The notes under the pieces were generated by a model, which did not search any database, had not been told where the DNA came from, and was given only the letters and a program-made list of their open reading frames with translations. A stretch of 6,840 bases of DNA from Sphingomonadales bacterium UBA658 (GTDB lineage Bacteria; Pseudomonadota; Alphaproteobacteria; Sphingomonadales; Sphingomonadaceae). The translations under genes were made by a program, and so were the position numbers. Below are positions 1 to 6,640 of the stretch, piece after piece (within the stretch, counting starts at the first letter, position 1; each line of letters starts with the position of its first letter). Location: the NCBI GenBank assembly GCA_002299195.1, contig DBOA01000049.1, forward strand, positions 1 to 6,840, written 5' to 3'.

Positions 1-525
1 CAACGCCCCGGCGACATTGTGACATCCATGTCCGGCCAAACCATTGAGGTGCTGAATACCGACGCAGAAGGGCGTCTGGTGCTATGTGATGCGCTGCATT
101 GGGTTCAGGAAAAGTATAACCCTGAATATATTGTCGATCTCGCAACATTGACCGGCGCGATTATCGTATCGCTGGGCAGTGAATATGCTGGCCTATTCTC
201 GAACAGCGATGAACTCGCCGACAAGTTGACTGCTGCGGGTAAGGCCTCTGGCGACCCGCTGTGGCGTTTCCCGCTTTCGAAGGCCTATGACAAAATGATC
301 GACAGCCCGATTGCCGATATGAAGAATATCGGCGGCAAGGGCGCTGGTTCCATCACCGCGGCACAATTCTTGGGTCGTTTCATCAAGGACGGCGTGAAAT
401 GGGCGCATTTGGACATAGCCGGGACCGTATGGGCCGATAAAGCTGGGCCAGTGTGGGACAAGGGCGCAACGGGCTTTGGCGTGCGTTTGCTTGACCGGTT
501 TGTCGCAGATAATTTCGAAGGTTGA
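1..525 (+). CDS. pepA: Leucyl aminopeptidase (peptidase M17, PepA), C-terminal part, 5' truncated by window edge
   Basis: Cytosolic two-metal aminopeptidase that removes N-terminal residues, classically leucine, from peptides; it forms hexamers in the known family. The open frame enters from the left edge and ends at TGA 523-525, giving 174 residues of a family usually near 490. Seen directly: the M17 signature NTDAEGRL at 55-78. By family knowledge its Asp (61-63) and Glu (67-69) bind metal and its Arg (73-75) is catalytic. The context before it (RPGDIV, then GQTIEV) and the C-terminal blocks DIAGTVW and GATGFGVRLL also fit. The N-terminal macro-like domain and the first metal ligands lie outside the window. 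An internal GTG at 19 is not a real start, because the conserved sequence continues upstream of it. holC follows after 12 bases, so the two are probably co-transcribed. Confidence 0.96.
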   Translation, partial: QRPGDIVTSMSGQTIEVLNTDAEGRLVLCDALHWVQEKYNPEYIVDLATLTGAIIVSLGSEYAGLFSNSDELADKLTAAGKASGDPLWRFPLSKAYDKMIDSPIADMKNIGGKGAGSITAAQFLGRFIKDGVKWAHLDIAGTVWADKAGPVWDKGATGFGVRLLDRFVADNFEG

Positions 526-537
526 TGTTGCCGCGAC

Positions 538-969
538 ATGCAGGCCGATTTTTATCAACTCACGCGCGATCCTGCTGAAAAAGTTCTGCCTGCCATTGCC
601 CAGCGAATCTTGGACAATAAAGGGCGGTTGCTGATTATCAGTGATGATGCGGGCCAGCTGGATGCGATCTCTGCAGCGTTGTGGACCGCAAGGGCGGACA
701 GTTTTTTAGCGCACGCAAAATCGGGGGAGGGCGATGATGCACTTCAGCCGATATTGTTGTCGCAAGATACCGATGCGCCAAATGGCGCCAAATTTGTTGC
801 CTTGGCTGACGGAAATTGGCGATCAGTGACCGAGGATTTTGAGCGGATCTTTTATCTTTTTCCGCCGGAACAGACCGACAATGCGCGGTCGGCATGGCGC
901 ACATTGGGGGATGGGGTAGAGCGCCGCTATTGGAAACAGGATGGCGGCAAATGGGTCCAAGGCCCATAA
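538..969 (+). CDS. holC: DNA polymerase III subunit chi (HolC)
   Basis: Chi subunit of the replicative clamp loader, which in the characterised complex binds psi and single-stranded DNA-binding protein. The protein has 143 residues, a normal length. Recognisable family blocks are FYQL at residues 5-8, LWTARADSFLAHA at 49-61 (compare the usual W...SFLPH), FERIFYLF at 101-108, and ARSAWRTL at 116-123, followed by a YWKQDGGKW tail. The start at ATG 538 is the first after the pepA stop and places FYxL at the usual N-terminal position. There is no good Shine-Dalgarno within 12 bases (GAAGG at 517-521 is too far), so translation may depend on coupling to pepA. The pepA-holC neighbourhood is common in proteobacteria and supports the call. 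Psi (holD) is not seen here. Confidence 0.93.
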   Translation: MQADFYQLTRDPAEKVLPAIAQRILDNKGRLLIISDDAGQLDAISAALWTARADSFLAHAKSGEGDDALQPILLSQDTDAPNGAKFVALADGNWRSVTEDFERIFYLFPPEQTDNARSAWRTLGDGVERRYWKQDGGKWVQGP

Positions 970-972
970 AGC

Positions 973-1000
973 TTGCACTCAACGTGCAGCGACGTTAGAT
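973..1000 (+). promoter_or_regulatory. Weak candidate promoter for ndk
   Basis: The 67-base holC-ndk gap contains TTGCAC at 973-978 and TTAGAT at 995-1000, separated by 16 bases. Each matches only part of the sigma-70-type consensus. ndk shows codon use typical of high expression, unlike holC, so a promoter of its own is reasonable, but these boxes are only a suggestion. The -35-like box also lies in a small imperfect hairpin (974-978 pairs with 984-988), which could instead weakly end the pepA-holC transcript. Confidence 0.25.
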
Positions 1001-1036
1001 GCGTGCCAAATTCCCCCTACAAATATGGAGCTTTTC

Positions 1037-1459
1037 ATGTCGGTTACCCGCACTTTTTCGATCATTAAGCCTGACGCAACGCGTCGCAACCTGACTGGTG
1101 CAGTCACCAAGATGCTTGAAGAAGCCGGCCTGCGCGTCGTTGCTTCAAAGCGTATCCACATGACCCGCGAACAGGCCGAAGGCTTCTACGCCGTCCACCG
1201 TGAGCGTCCGTTCTTTGGCGAACTGGTCGATTTCATGATCAGCGGTCCAGTCGTCGTTCAGGTTCTTGAAGGCGAAAACGCCATGCAGCGTAACCGCGAC
1301 ATCATGGGCGCGACCAACCCTGCCAATGCTGAACCCGGCACGATCCGCAAGGAACTGGCGGAAAGCATCGAAGCGAACAGCGTCCACGGTTCGGACAGCG
1401 ACGAAAACGCAGCGATTGAAATCGCATACTTCTTCAAGCCAGAAGAAATCGTCGTCTAA
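1037..1459 (+). CDS. ndk: Nucleoside diphosphate kinase (Ndk)
   Basis: Transfers the gamma-phosphate of ATP to nucleoside diphosphates by a ping-pong mechanism through a phosphohistidine, balancing the NTP and dNTP pools in the cytosol. It has 140 residues, the standard bacterial length. Seen: the N-terminal strand TFSIIKPDA (residues 6-14), nucleotide-binding GATNPANAEPGTIR (91-104), and the active-site signature NSVHGSDS (114-121) with catalytic His117. The ATG at 1037 is chosen because GGAG at 1027-1030 sits 6 bases before it and the protein then begins MSVTRTFSIIKP as in relatives. An in-frame ATG at 1025 overlaps that ribosome site, and the open frame further upstream (from 941) runs into holC. 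Codons are strongly biased to C-ending forms such as CGC, AAC and GTC, unlike the flanking genes, consistent with abundant expression. Confidence 0.98.
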   Translation: MSVTRTFSIIKPDATRRNLTGAVTKMLEEAGLRVVASKRIHMTREQAEGFYAVHRERPFFGELVDFMISGPVVVQVLEGENAMQRNRDIMGATNPANAEPGTIRKELAESIEANSVHGSDSDENAAIEIAYFFKPEEIVV

Positions 1460-1481
1460 ACCCGATCAATCGAAGGTTATC

Positions 1482-1514
1482 TGACACCAAGCGCGTAGCG
1501 CGCGCTTGGTGTCA
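1482..1514. terminator. Perfect 14-bp inverted repeat, likely terminator between convergent ndk and purN
   Basis: Positions 1482-1495 (TGACACCAAGCGCG) pair perfectly with 1501-1514 around a 5-base loop TAGCG. The hairpin begins 22 bases after the ndk stop and lies in the 135-base convergent gap before the purN stop. No continuous T-run follows on either strand, so it is not a textbook intrinsic terminator. Its position and strength suggest termination or 3'-end protection for one or both transcripts. Confidence 0.7.
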
Positions 1515-1550
1515 ATGTTCCTAACTTGGCGCAGTTGCAATTTTTCTGAA

Positions 1551-1566
1551 AAGTCGAGATCGACTT
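1551..1566 (-). terminator. Weak hairpin with short T-run after purN
   Basis: Read on the minus strand downstream of purN, AAGTCG and CGACTT form a 6-bp stem around ATCT, and the stem runs into TTTT. It begins about 28 bases after the purN stop. The stem is short, so this is a candidate only; the stronger hairpin at 1482-1514 lies beyond it and may be the actual end of the transcript. Confidence 0.35.
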
Positions 1567-1594
1567 CGAAAAAGCCTAAGAGGCCAGCAACCGA

Positions 1595-2545
1595 TTAGTC
1601 CGAGCCGAGTATATCCAGAAATTTTGTAAGCTTTTTTGGCGCTACTGCGCGCCAGCTTTTTGCGATCCATTCGCCGATATGATCCCAATCGGTATCGCCC
1701 AGGTCGAGCCTGATGCCCACCCAGCCATCGCCGAAATAAGCGGGGCGGTAATATCTTGCATCATCGCTATCGATCAGCATTGCCTGTTCTTCGACGCCGC
1801 TGATTTTGACCAAGAGTGCGATTTTCCCGTCGCCATGATGGTCGACGGAAACATATGCGAATTTCTTGCCACCGACGATGCCAAAGCAGGGCATTCCATG
1901 TGACACCACTTCATCGGCCTCTGGCTGGGCCAGCGCGATTTCGCGTACTTTTGATGTCAGATAATCGGGGCTTGTTGCCCGCGAAACAAAGTCGGCCAGC
2001 GTCTTGGGGTATAATTGATGCTCGGCTATCTTGACGCGCTCCGCCAATGAATCGGCGGTGTCATTAGGCAAAACGGCGACCTCCATCTGGCCAAGAAGGG
2101 GGCCTTCATCAAGGTCGGCAGTGACAAGGTGTACGCTGCAGCCCGCGACCCTGTCACCCGCATCAATCGCGCGCTGATGGGTGTGTAGTCCCGTATATTT
2201 GGGCAATAGGGATGGGTGGATATTCAGCATCCTGCCGTCCCATTTTCCGACGAAGTTTTCGCTCAATATCCGCATATACCCCGCAAGCGCGACATAAGCC
2301 GCACCCGCTTCGACAATGTGATTATGCATTATTTCGTCATGGTCGGCCCGCTTAAGACCAATGTGCGATTGTGCGAACGTTGCGACGCCTTCGGCTTGTG
2401 CAAGCTTCAACCCTTCTGCGTCGGGATTGTTGCTGGCGACCAGAACAACTTCATATGGGCTGTCTGGGCGTTTTGCGGCATATAACAACGCAGCCATGTT
2501 TGTGCCGCCGCCGGAAATAAGGACCGCAACACGCGCCTTAGCCAT
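1595..2545 (-). CDS. purN: Phosphoribosylglycinamide formyltransferase (PurN) with C-terminal MmcQ/YjbR-like domain
   Basis: Transfers the formyl group of 10-formyltetrahydrofolate to GAR, giving FGAR, the third step of de novo purine synthesis. Residues 1-190 are a complete GART domain: phosphate loop SGGGTN (11-16), AGYMRIL (88-94), NIHPSLLP (108-115) with catalytic Asn108 and His110, and DLDEGP (144-149) with Asp146; these correspond to Asn106, His108 and Asp144 of E. coli PurN. Residues from about 196 to 310 form a second domain resembling MmcQ/YjbR (DUF419): VREIALAQPEADE, HGMPCF (216-221), GGKKFAYVSV and a closing SWRAVAPKKL. Total is 316 residues against roughly 210 for PurN alone. The start ATG at 2545 overlaps the purM stop by 8 bases (2538-2545), implying translational coupling; the frame is open 24 codons further upstream, but only within purM. 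The role of the added domain is unknown. Confidence 0.95.
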   Translation of the reverse strand: MAKARVAVLISGGGTNMAALLYAAKRPDSPYEVVLVASNNPDAEGLKLAQAEGVATFAQSHIGLKRADHDEIMHNHIVEAGAAYVALAGYMRILSENFVGKWDGRMLNIHPSLLPKYTGLHTHQRAIDAGDRVAGCSVHLVTADLDEGPLLGQMEVAVLPNDTADSLAERVKIAEHQLYPKTLADFVSRATSPDYLTSKVREIALAQPEADEVVSHGMPCFGIVGGKKFAYVSVDHHGDGKIALLVKISGVEEQAMLIDSDDARYYRPAYFGDGWVGIRLDLGDTDWDHIGEWIAKSWRAVAPKKLTKFLDILGSD

Positions 2546-3644
2546 GATGGGTCGCAGTCCAATCGGCTTTGGCGCTCCAGGTTTCGATGCTGCCCGTGAC
2601 CGTGCAGCCTTTTTCACCGGCTACAATATGTCCAATGCGGAACACGGTCTCTCCCGCGGCCTCAAGTGCAGCGGTTACGCCCGCGACTTCGGTTTCATCG
2701 ACAACCACCGCCATGCCGATGCCGCAGTTGAATGTGCGTGCCATTTCCTCTGGCTCGATATGACCTTGCGCTTGCAAGAATGCCATCAAGCGCGGTTGTT
2801 GCCATGCGTCTGCATCTACATGTGCGTGCAAACCGTCCGGCAGGATACGCGGGATATTCTCAAGCAGGCCACCGCCGGTAATATGCGCCATCGCATGGAT
2901 TTTGCCGGTGCGGACCATCGGCAGCAGCGATTTTACGTAAATGCGGGTCGGCGCCATGAGTGCGTCGATAAGAATAACATTCTGGTCGAAAATGGCCGGA
3001 CGGTCGAGTTTCCAGCCTTTGTCTGCGGCAAGCCGCCGAACGAGTGAGAAACCGTTGGAATGCACGCCTGATGATGCAAGGCCCAGAATGACGTCGCCCG
3101 CCGCGACCTTATCTGCCGTCAGCACCTGGTCGCGTTCCACCGCGCCAACGCAGAAACCGGCAAGGTCATAGTCGCCTTCGGAATACATGCCCGGCATTTC
3201 CGCCGTCTCGCCGCCAATCAGCGCGCATCCAGCTTGCTTGCAGCCCTCGGCAATGCTCGTGACAACAGAGGTGGCCACTGCATTGTCGAGTTTGCCGGTG
3301 GCATAATAATCAAGGAAGAAAAGCGGCTCTGCGCCTTGCACGATCAAGTCATTTGCGCACATCGCGACAAGATCAATGCCGACGCCTTCATGGCGACCGG
3401 ATTCGATGGCCAGTTTCAGCTTCGTTCCGACACCGTCATTCGCGGCGACCAGAAGTGGATCATTAAAGCCTGCGGCCTTGAGGTCGAAAAACCCTCCAAA
3501 GCCGCCAAGATCGGCATCCGCGCCAGCGCGGCGGGTCGATTTCGCCAGCGGCGCAATCGCGCGCACAAGCGCGTTACCGGTTTCAATGGAAACACCCGCC
3601 TTGGCATAGGTGTAAGATTCGGGCTTATGTTCTTTTGCGTCCAT
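2538..3644 (-). CDS. purM: Phosphoribosylformylglycinamidine cyclo-ligase (AIR synthetase, PurM)
   Basis: ATP-dependent ring closure of FGAM to aminoimidazole ribonucleotide, the fifth step of de novo purine synthesis, in the cytosol. The 368-residue protein is slightly longer than E. coli PurM (345), mostly at the ends. Seen in order: DLGGFGGFFDL (45-55), NDGVGTKLKLA (70-79, the nucleotide-binding region of the family), GIDLVAMCANDL (89-100), GGETAEMPGMYS (144-155), LASSGVHSNGFSLVR (189-203), HITGGGLLENIPR (254-266) and FNCGIGMAV (305-313). The ATG at 3644 gives a normal N terminus (YTYAKAGVSIETGN at 11-24), but no strong Shine-Dalgarno precedes it. It is first in a purM-purN operon with an 8-base overlap, and is divergent from the DUF2066 gene. 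No purine riboswitch or clear operator is visible in the short leader. Confidence 0.98.
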   Translation of the reverse strand: MDAKEHKPESYTYAKAGVSIETGNALVRAIAPLAKSTRRAGADADLGGFGGFFDLKAAGFNDPLLVAANDGVGTKLKLAIESGRHEGVGIDLVAMCANDLIVQGAEPLFFLDYYATGKLDNAVATSVVTSIAEGCKQAGCALIGGETAEMPGMYSEGDYDLAGFCVGAVERDQVLTADKVAAGDVILGLASSGVHSNGFSLVRRLAADKGWKLDRPAIFDQNVILIDALMAPTRIYVKSLLPMVRTGKIHAMAHITGGGLLENIPRILPDGLHAHVDADAWQQPRLMAFLQAQGHIEPEEMARTFNCGIGMAVVVDETEVAGVTAALEAAGETVFRIGHIVAGEKGCTVTGSIETWSAKADWTATHHG

Positions 3645-3705
3645 TTGTCGCCGTTAGCGAGAACAGGGTTGGAATTCCACGTCTATGTCGCCTAAAGGTG
3701 CGTTA
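3645..3705. promoter_or_regulatory. Divergent intergenic spacer of purM and the DUF2066 gene, with a 10-bp palindrome
   Basis: This 61-base spacer must hold, or overlap, the promoters of both divergent genes. No convincing -35/-10 pair is visible on either strand. On the minus strand TTGTCA (3712 down to 3707) is a fair -35 for purM but lacks a good -10 at the right distance. A perfect palindrome TGGAATTCCA lies at 3670-3679, about midway, and could be an operator or chance. AAAGG at 3694-3698 is the ribosome site for the gene starting at 3706. Confidence 0.4.
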
Positions 3706-4764
3706 ATGACAAATTCTCGCGGAAAATGGTTTCAGATTGCAGCGATTGGCTTGCCTTTGGCGCTGATTGGTGGCGGAATCGTTGCCGCGCAAATCGAAGG
3801 TCCGAAGCGCGGCATTGCGCCAATCGCAAGCGCGGGCGATTTTGAAGTGACCGGCGTCTCTGTGAATGTCGTCGGCAACAACGCGTTTGATGCCCGGCAA
3901 AAGGGTTGGGATCAGGCGCAGCGGATTGCCTGGTCGGCATTGTGGCGCAAAACCCATGGAACGGTTGGCGCTGGCCTATCCGATTCGACGTTGGACGGCA
4001 TCGTCGCCGCAATCGTGGTGGAGCAAGAGCAGATTGGCCCACGCCGTTATGTGGCCAAGCTTGGCGTATTGTTTGACCGCGCCCGTGCTGGTCAATTGCT
4101 GGGCGTCAGCGGCGTGGCCCGCCGTTCTGCGCCGTTATTATTGTTACCCGTTACCTATTCGGCAGGCGCGCCGACGGTATTTGAACAGCGCACATCATGG
4201 CAGCGCAGCTGGGCCAAATATCGCACGGCTGACAGCACGATAGATTATGTGCGTCCAAGCGGGGCAGGCGGCGAATCGTTGCTGCTGAATGCGGGCCAGA
4301 AAGACCGTCGCAGCCGCATTTGGTGGCGCACAATCCTCGACCAGTTCGGTGCTGCTGACGTGATCATCCCGATAGCACGTATCGAACGGCAATGGCCCGG
4401 CGGCCCAATCATTGGCCGGTTTTCTGCGCGATATGGGCCGGATAATAAATATCTTGGGTCGTTTACCCTGCGTGTTGCCAACAGCGCTGGCATTCCGGGC
4501 ATGATGGATCAGGCGGTGATTAAGATGGACCAACTGTTCCAATCCGCGCTCGCCTCTGGCCGATTGCGTGCAGATGCCTCGCTCGTCCTTGAACCCGAAG
4601 TGGTTGAGGAAGAGGAATTGGAAGGCGGAGCTGAAGACCTGTCGGTTGTCGATGGGGCGGAACCTGCGCGCCAGTCTTTGGATGATGTGGTAAGGTCGGT
4701 GTTGCAAGAAACAGAGCCTGCGCGCAATTCTGGTGCGCCCACGCCGCCGTCACCGCGGCCATGA
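3706..4764 (+). CDS. DUF2066 domain protein, membrane-anchored or exported, function unknown
   Basis: Residues 46-134 match my recollection of DUF2066: FEVTGVSVNVVGNNAFDAR, then a helix KGWDQAQRIAWSALWRK, then RRYVAKLGVLFDRARAGQLLG, followed by the strand PLLLLPV (143-149). The N terminus is a short basic stretch plus about 20 hydrophobic residues (9-29, ending VAAQ), so it is a signal peptide or single membrane anchor placing the protein in the periplasm. The tail from about 296 is acidic (EVVEEEELEGG), then proline-rich (TPPSPRP), and probably disordered. ATG 3706 is preferred because AAAGG lies 7 bases upstream, giving 352 residues; ATG 3685 in the same frame would add 7 residues. The gene sits between purM and hdaA, a neighbourhood I recall for DUF2066 genes in other proteobacteria. 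No enzymatic motif is visible. Confidence 0.8.
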   Translation: MTNSRGKWFQIAAIGLPLALIGGGIVAAQIEGPKRGIAPIASAGDFEVTGVSVNVVGNNAFDARQKGWDQAQRIAWSALWRKTHGTVGAGLSDSTLDGIVAAIVVEQEQIGPRRYVAKLGVLFDRARAGQLLGVSGVARRSAPLLLLPVTYSAGAPTVFEQRTSWQRSWAKYRTADSTIDYVRPSGAGGESLLLNAGQKDRRSRIWWRTILDQFGAADVIIPIARIERQWPGGPIIGRFSARYGPDNKYLGSFTLRVANSAGIPGMMDQAVIKMDQLFQSALASGRLRADASLVLEPEVVEEEELEGGAEDLSVVDGAEPARQSLDDVVRSVLQETEPARNSGAPTPPSPRP

Positions 4765-4782
4765 GCACCAGCATCTGACATT

Positions 4783-5367
4783 ATGCGCCAAATTGCTTTG
4801 CCATTGGACGAATTGCGCAGCGGCGCATCGTCCAGCCTGATCATTACGCAATCCAATGCGACCGCTTTTGCGGGGCTTTCGAGCGCGGCGGGCTGGGCCA
4901 AACGCTGTGCTATTTTGACGGGGCCTGCGCGCTCTGGAAAATCGCTCATGGCGCGCTATTTTTCGGGACAGAACGGCACGGTCATTGACGACGCAGAGGC
5001 CAGTCCGGCGGAAACCTTGTTTAACGCATGGAACCGGTCGCAGGAAAGCGGGGTCCCGTTGTTGCTTATTTCGCGTTGGCAGCCTGCGGAATGGAACATC
5101 ACGCTGCCCGACCTGCAATCGCGCCTGGGTTCGGCGTTGCTGCTCGACATTGCGCCGCCCGACGATGAAATGATTGAGCAATTGATTCAAAAGCAGCTCG
5201 CTGATCGCGGGGCTGCAATCAGCATGGATGCTTTAAGCTACGTAAAGCGCCGGATTGAACGGAGCTATGGTGCAATCGAAAAATTTGCACGGTCCGCAAA
5301 TGCACTGGCGCTGGCGGAAAATGCTCCGGTCAATCTCGGCTTGGTAAAGAAGATACTCGAAAGCTAA
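4783..5367 (+). CDS. hdaA: HdaA, DnaA-related AAA+ regulator of replication initiation
   Basis: Hda-type proteins bind the sliding clamp and stimulate hydrolysis of DnaA-bound ATP, preventing re-initiation. The 194-residue protein has the clamp-binding motif QIALPL at 3-8, a Walker A loop GPARSGKS (47-54, Lys53), a Walker B-like TVIDDAE (66-72), a sensor 1 strand LLLISRWQPAEW (93-104) with LPDLQSRL (108-115), and a C-terminal lid with RRIERSYGAIEKFARS (156-171) and LALAENAPVNLGLVKKIL. It lacks the DNA-binding domain of full DnaA, as expected. The stretch between Walker A and B is only about 11 residues, shorter than in E. coli Hda. ATG 4783 places the clamp motif at the very N terminus; no good Shine-Dalgarno is visible. 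It follows the DUF2066 stop by 18 bases, so the two are probably co-transcribed. It could be annotated simply as DnaA/Hda family protein. Confidence 0.9.
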   Translation: MRQIALPLDELRSGASSSLIITQSNATAFAGLSSAAGWAKRCAILTGPARSGKSLMARYFSGQNGTVIDDAEASPAETLFNAWNRSQESGVPLLLISRWQPAEWNITLPDLQSRLGSALLLDIAPPDDEMIEQLIQKQLADRGAAISMDALSYVKRRIERSYGAIEKFARSANALALAENAPVNLGLVKKILES

Positions 5368-5397
5368 TTGCAACCTACGACGTCGAAGTTTGCTGTA

Positions 5398-6582
5398 TTA
5401 GCGGACCATTTCTTCTTCTTGGGTGTGGGTCATTTTCAATTTCCCGTTCACCACTGCGAACGCCAGCCTGCCTTCGACCAGATCAAGCGCGTCGCGGCCG
5501 AACTGTTCAAACCGCCATCCGGTCAAGACTTCTAGATCTTCGCGCTCACCCGCAGCCAACCGTTCCAGTTCTTCGGTCCGGACGATGAGGCGCGGCGCGA
5601 CATTGATTTCGCGCGAACGGATTTTAAGCAACAGCTTTAACAGGTCCGCGACCAGTGATCCGTCTTTGCCGCCGCCAGGCGAGGATCTGCCGCGGTCAGG
5701 CATATCATCGCGCGCCATGGGCTGGCTTGCTTCGATAACGGCGATCAACCGCGCGCCAATGTCATTGTCGCGCCAAGCAGGGGATAGTCCACGCACCTTG
5801 GGTAAATCTGCCTGCGTCTTGGGCGGATGCGCCGCAATATCGGCCAGCGTTTCGTCTTTCATGATGCGCCCGCGCGGGATGTTCTTACGCTGCGCTTCCT
5901 TTTCGCGCCATGCCGCCATGGCTTGAAGCCGGCCCAAAACATCGGGCTTACGCGATTGCACCTTTATCCGGGACCATGCGTTTTCGGGATCATTGCGATA
6001 GTTGGCCGCGTCTGAAATGCGCTCCATTTCGTCATTCAGCCAAGCGCCACGGCCCGTTACCTTCAGCTTTTCCAGCATCATCGGAAATATTGCTGATAAA
6101 TGCGTGACGTCGGCAATCGCATAATCGATTTGCCGTTTGTCGAGCGGACGGCGCGACCAATCTGTAAATCGCGCGCCTTTATCGAGTTGAATCCCCATCC
6201 AAAGGTCGACAAGGTTCGAATAGCCAATTTGTTCACCCTGACCCAGCGCCATGGCCGCGATTTGGGTGTCGAACATGGGGTAGGGTGTTTTGCCCGTCAG
6301 GTTGAAGAATATTTCAATGTCCTGCCCACCGGCATGAAAGACTTTCAGGACCTCGTCATTCGCGCAGAGCAGGTCGAGCATTGGCGTGAGGTCCAGCCCC
6401 TCCGCCTTCGGGTCAATCGCCGCCGCCTCATGGGTGTCCGCCAGCTGCACGAGGCACAGATCCGGATAATACGTGTTTTCCCGCATAAATTCGGTATCAA
6501 CCGCAACAAATGGGGATTTTGCAAGGCGTGCGCACAATTCTGCGAGACGTTTGCTGTCGGAGATGAGTGGATGAATCTGCAT
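5398..6582 (-). CDS. rnd: Ribonuclease D (Rnd)
   Basis: 3'-5' exoribonuclease of the DEDDy class, trimming 3' ends of tRNA and other small structured RNAs. It has 394 residues, typical for the family. The exonuclease domain covers about 1-175: Exo I VAVDTEFMRENTYYP (26-40; Asp29, Glu31), Exo II FHAGGQDIEIF (82-92; Asp88), Exo III QIDYAIADVTHL (151-162; Tyr154, Asp158). All four acidic residues and the Tyr are present. An HRDC domain follows at about 210-287 (LGRLQAMAAWREKEAQ, then TLADIA and LPKVRGLSP). The rest is a less conserved C-terminal region. ATG 6582 gives MQIHPLIS, the usual N terminus; a TTG 12 codons further upstream (6618) is in frame but less likely. It converges on hdaA across 30 bases without a visible hairpin, and is divergent from aspS. 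Confidence 0.97.
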   Translation of the reverse strand: MQIHPLISDSKRLAELCARLAKSPFVAVDTEFMRENTYYPDLCLVQLADTHEAAAIDPKAEGLDLTPMLDLLCANDEVLKVFHAGGQDIEIFFNLTGKTPYPMFDTQIAAMALGQGEQIGYSNLVDLWMGIQLDKGARFTDWSRRPLDKRQIDYAIADVTHLSAIFPMMLEKLKVTGRGAWLNDEMERISDAANYRNDPENAWSRIKVQSRKPDVLGRLQAMAAWREKEAQRKNIPRGRIMKDETLADIAAHPPKTQADLPKVRGLSPAWRDNDIGARLIAVIEASQPMARDDMPDRGRSSPGGGKDGSLVADLLKLLLKIRSREINVAPRLIVRTEELERLAAGEREDLEVLTGWRFEQFGRDALDLVEGRLAFAVVNGKLKMTHTQEEEMVR

Positions 6583-6611
6583 TGCGCAACGCCGTAGCAC
6601 CCATTCCCGAC

Positions 6612-6640
6612 TTGACAAAGTGCCCCTGCACGGTTGTTAG
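6612..6640 (+). promoter_or_regulatory. Candidate promoter for aspS
   Basis: A perfect -35 hexamer TTGACA lies at 6612-6617, inside the alphaproteobacterial form CTTGAC. With a 17-base spacer the -10 would be TGTTAG at 6635-6640, a poor match to TATAAT. Transcription starting near 6647 would give a leader of about 30 bases before aspS. The strong -35 and correct position make it credible; the weak -10 keeps it a candidate. No matching pair was found for rnd on the other strand. Confidence 0.5.

Noticed and set aside
941..1036. A longer N terminus for Ndk beginning at ATG 941
   Set aside because: The extra 32 residues overlap holC, are not Ndk-like, and the GGAG site at 1027-1030 points to ATG 1037.
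2361..3047. A 228-codon open frame on the + strand
   Set aside because: It lies antisense to purM and purN, which are unmistakable by motif; the peptide is rich in Cys, Arg and His and has no recognisable domain. It is a shadow frame.
3646..3692. Direct repeat TGTCGCC at 3646-3652 and 3686-3692
   Set aside because: It is only 7 bases with no further similarity around the copies; expected by chance in a sequence of this composition.
4195..4949. Overlapping minus-strand open frames of 146-170 codons
   Set aside because: They are antisense to the DUF2066 gene and hdaA and have composition typical of shadow frames, with no motif.
5378..5385. Palindrome CGACGTCG in the hdaA-rnd gap as a terminator
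   Set aside because: It has no loop and cannot form a stable hairpin; no T-run follows on either strand.
6100..6597. A 165-codon + strand open frame, and another at 5423-5926
   Set aside because: Both are antisense to rnd, whose catalytic motifs and HRDC domain are intact; no ribosome site or family resemblance was seen.
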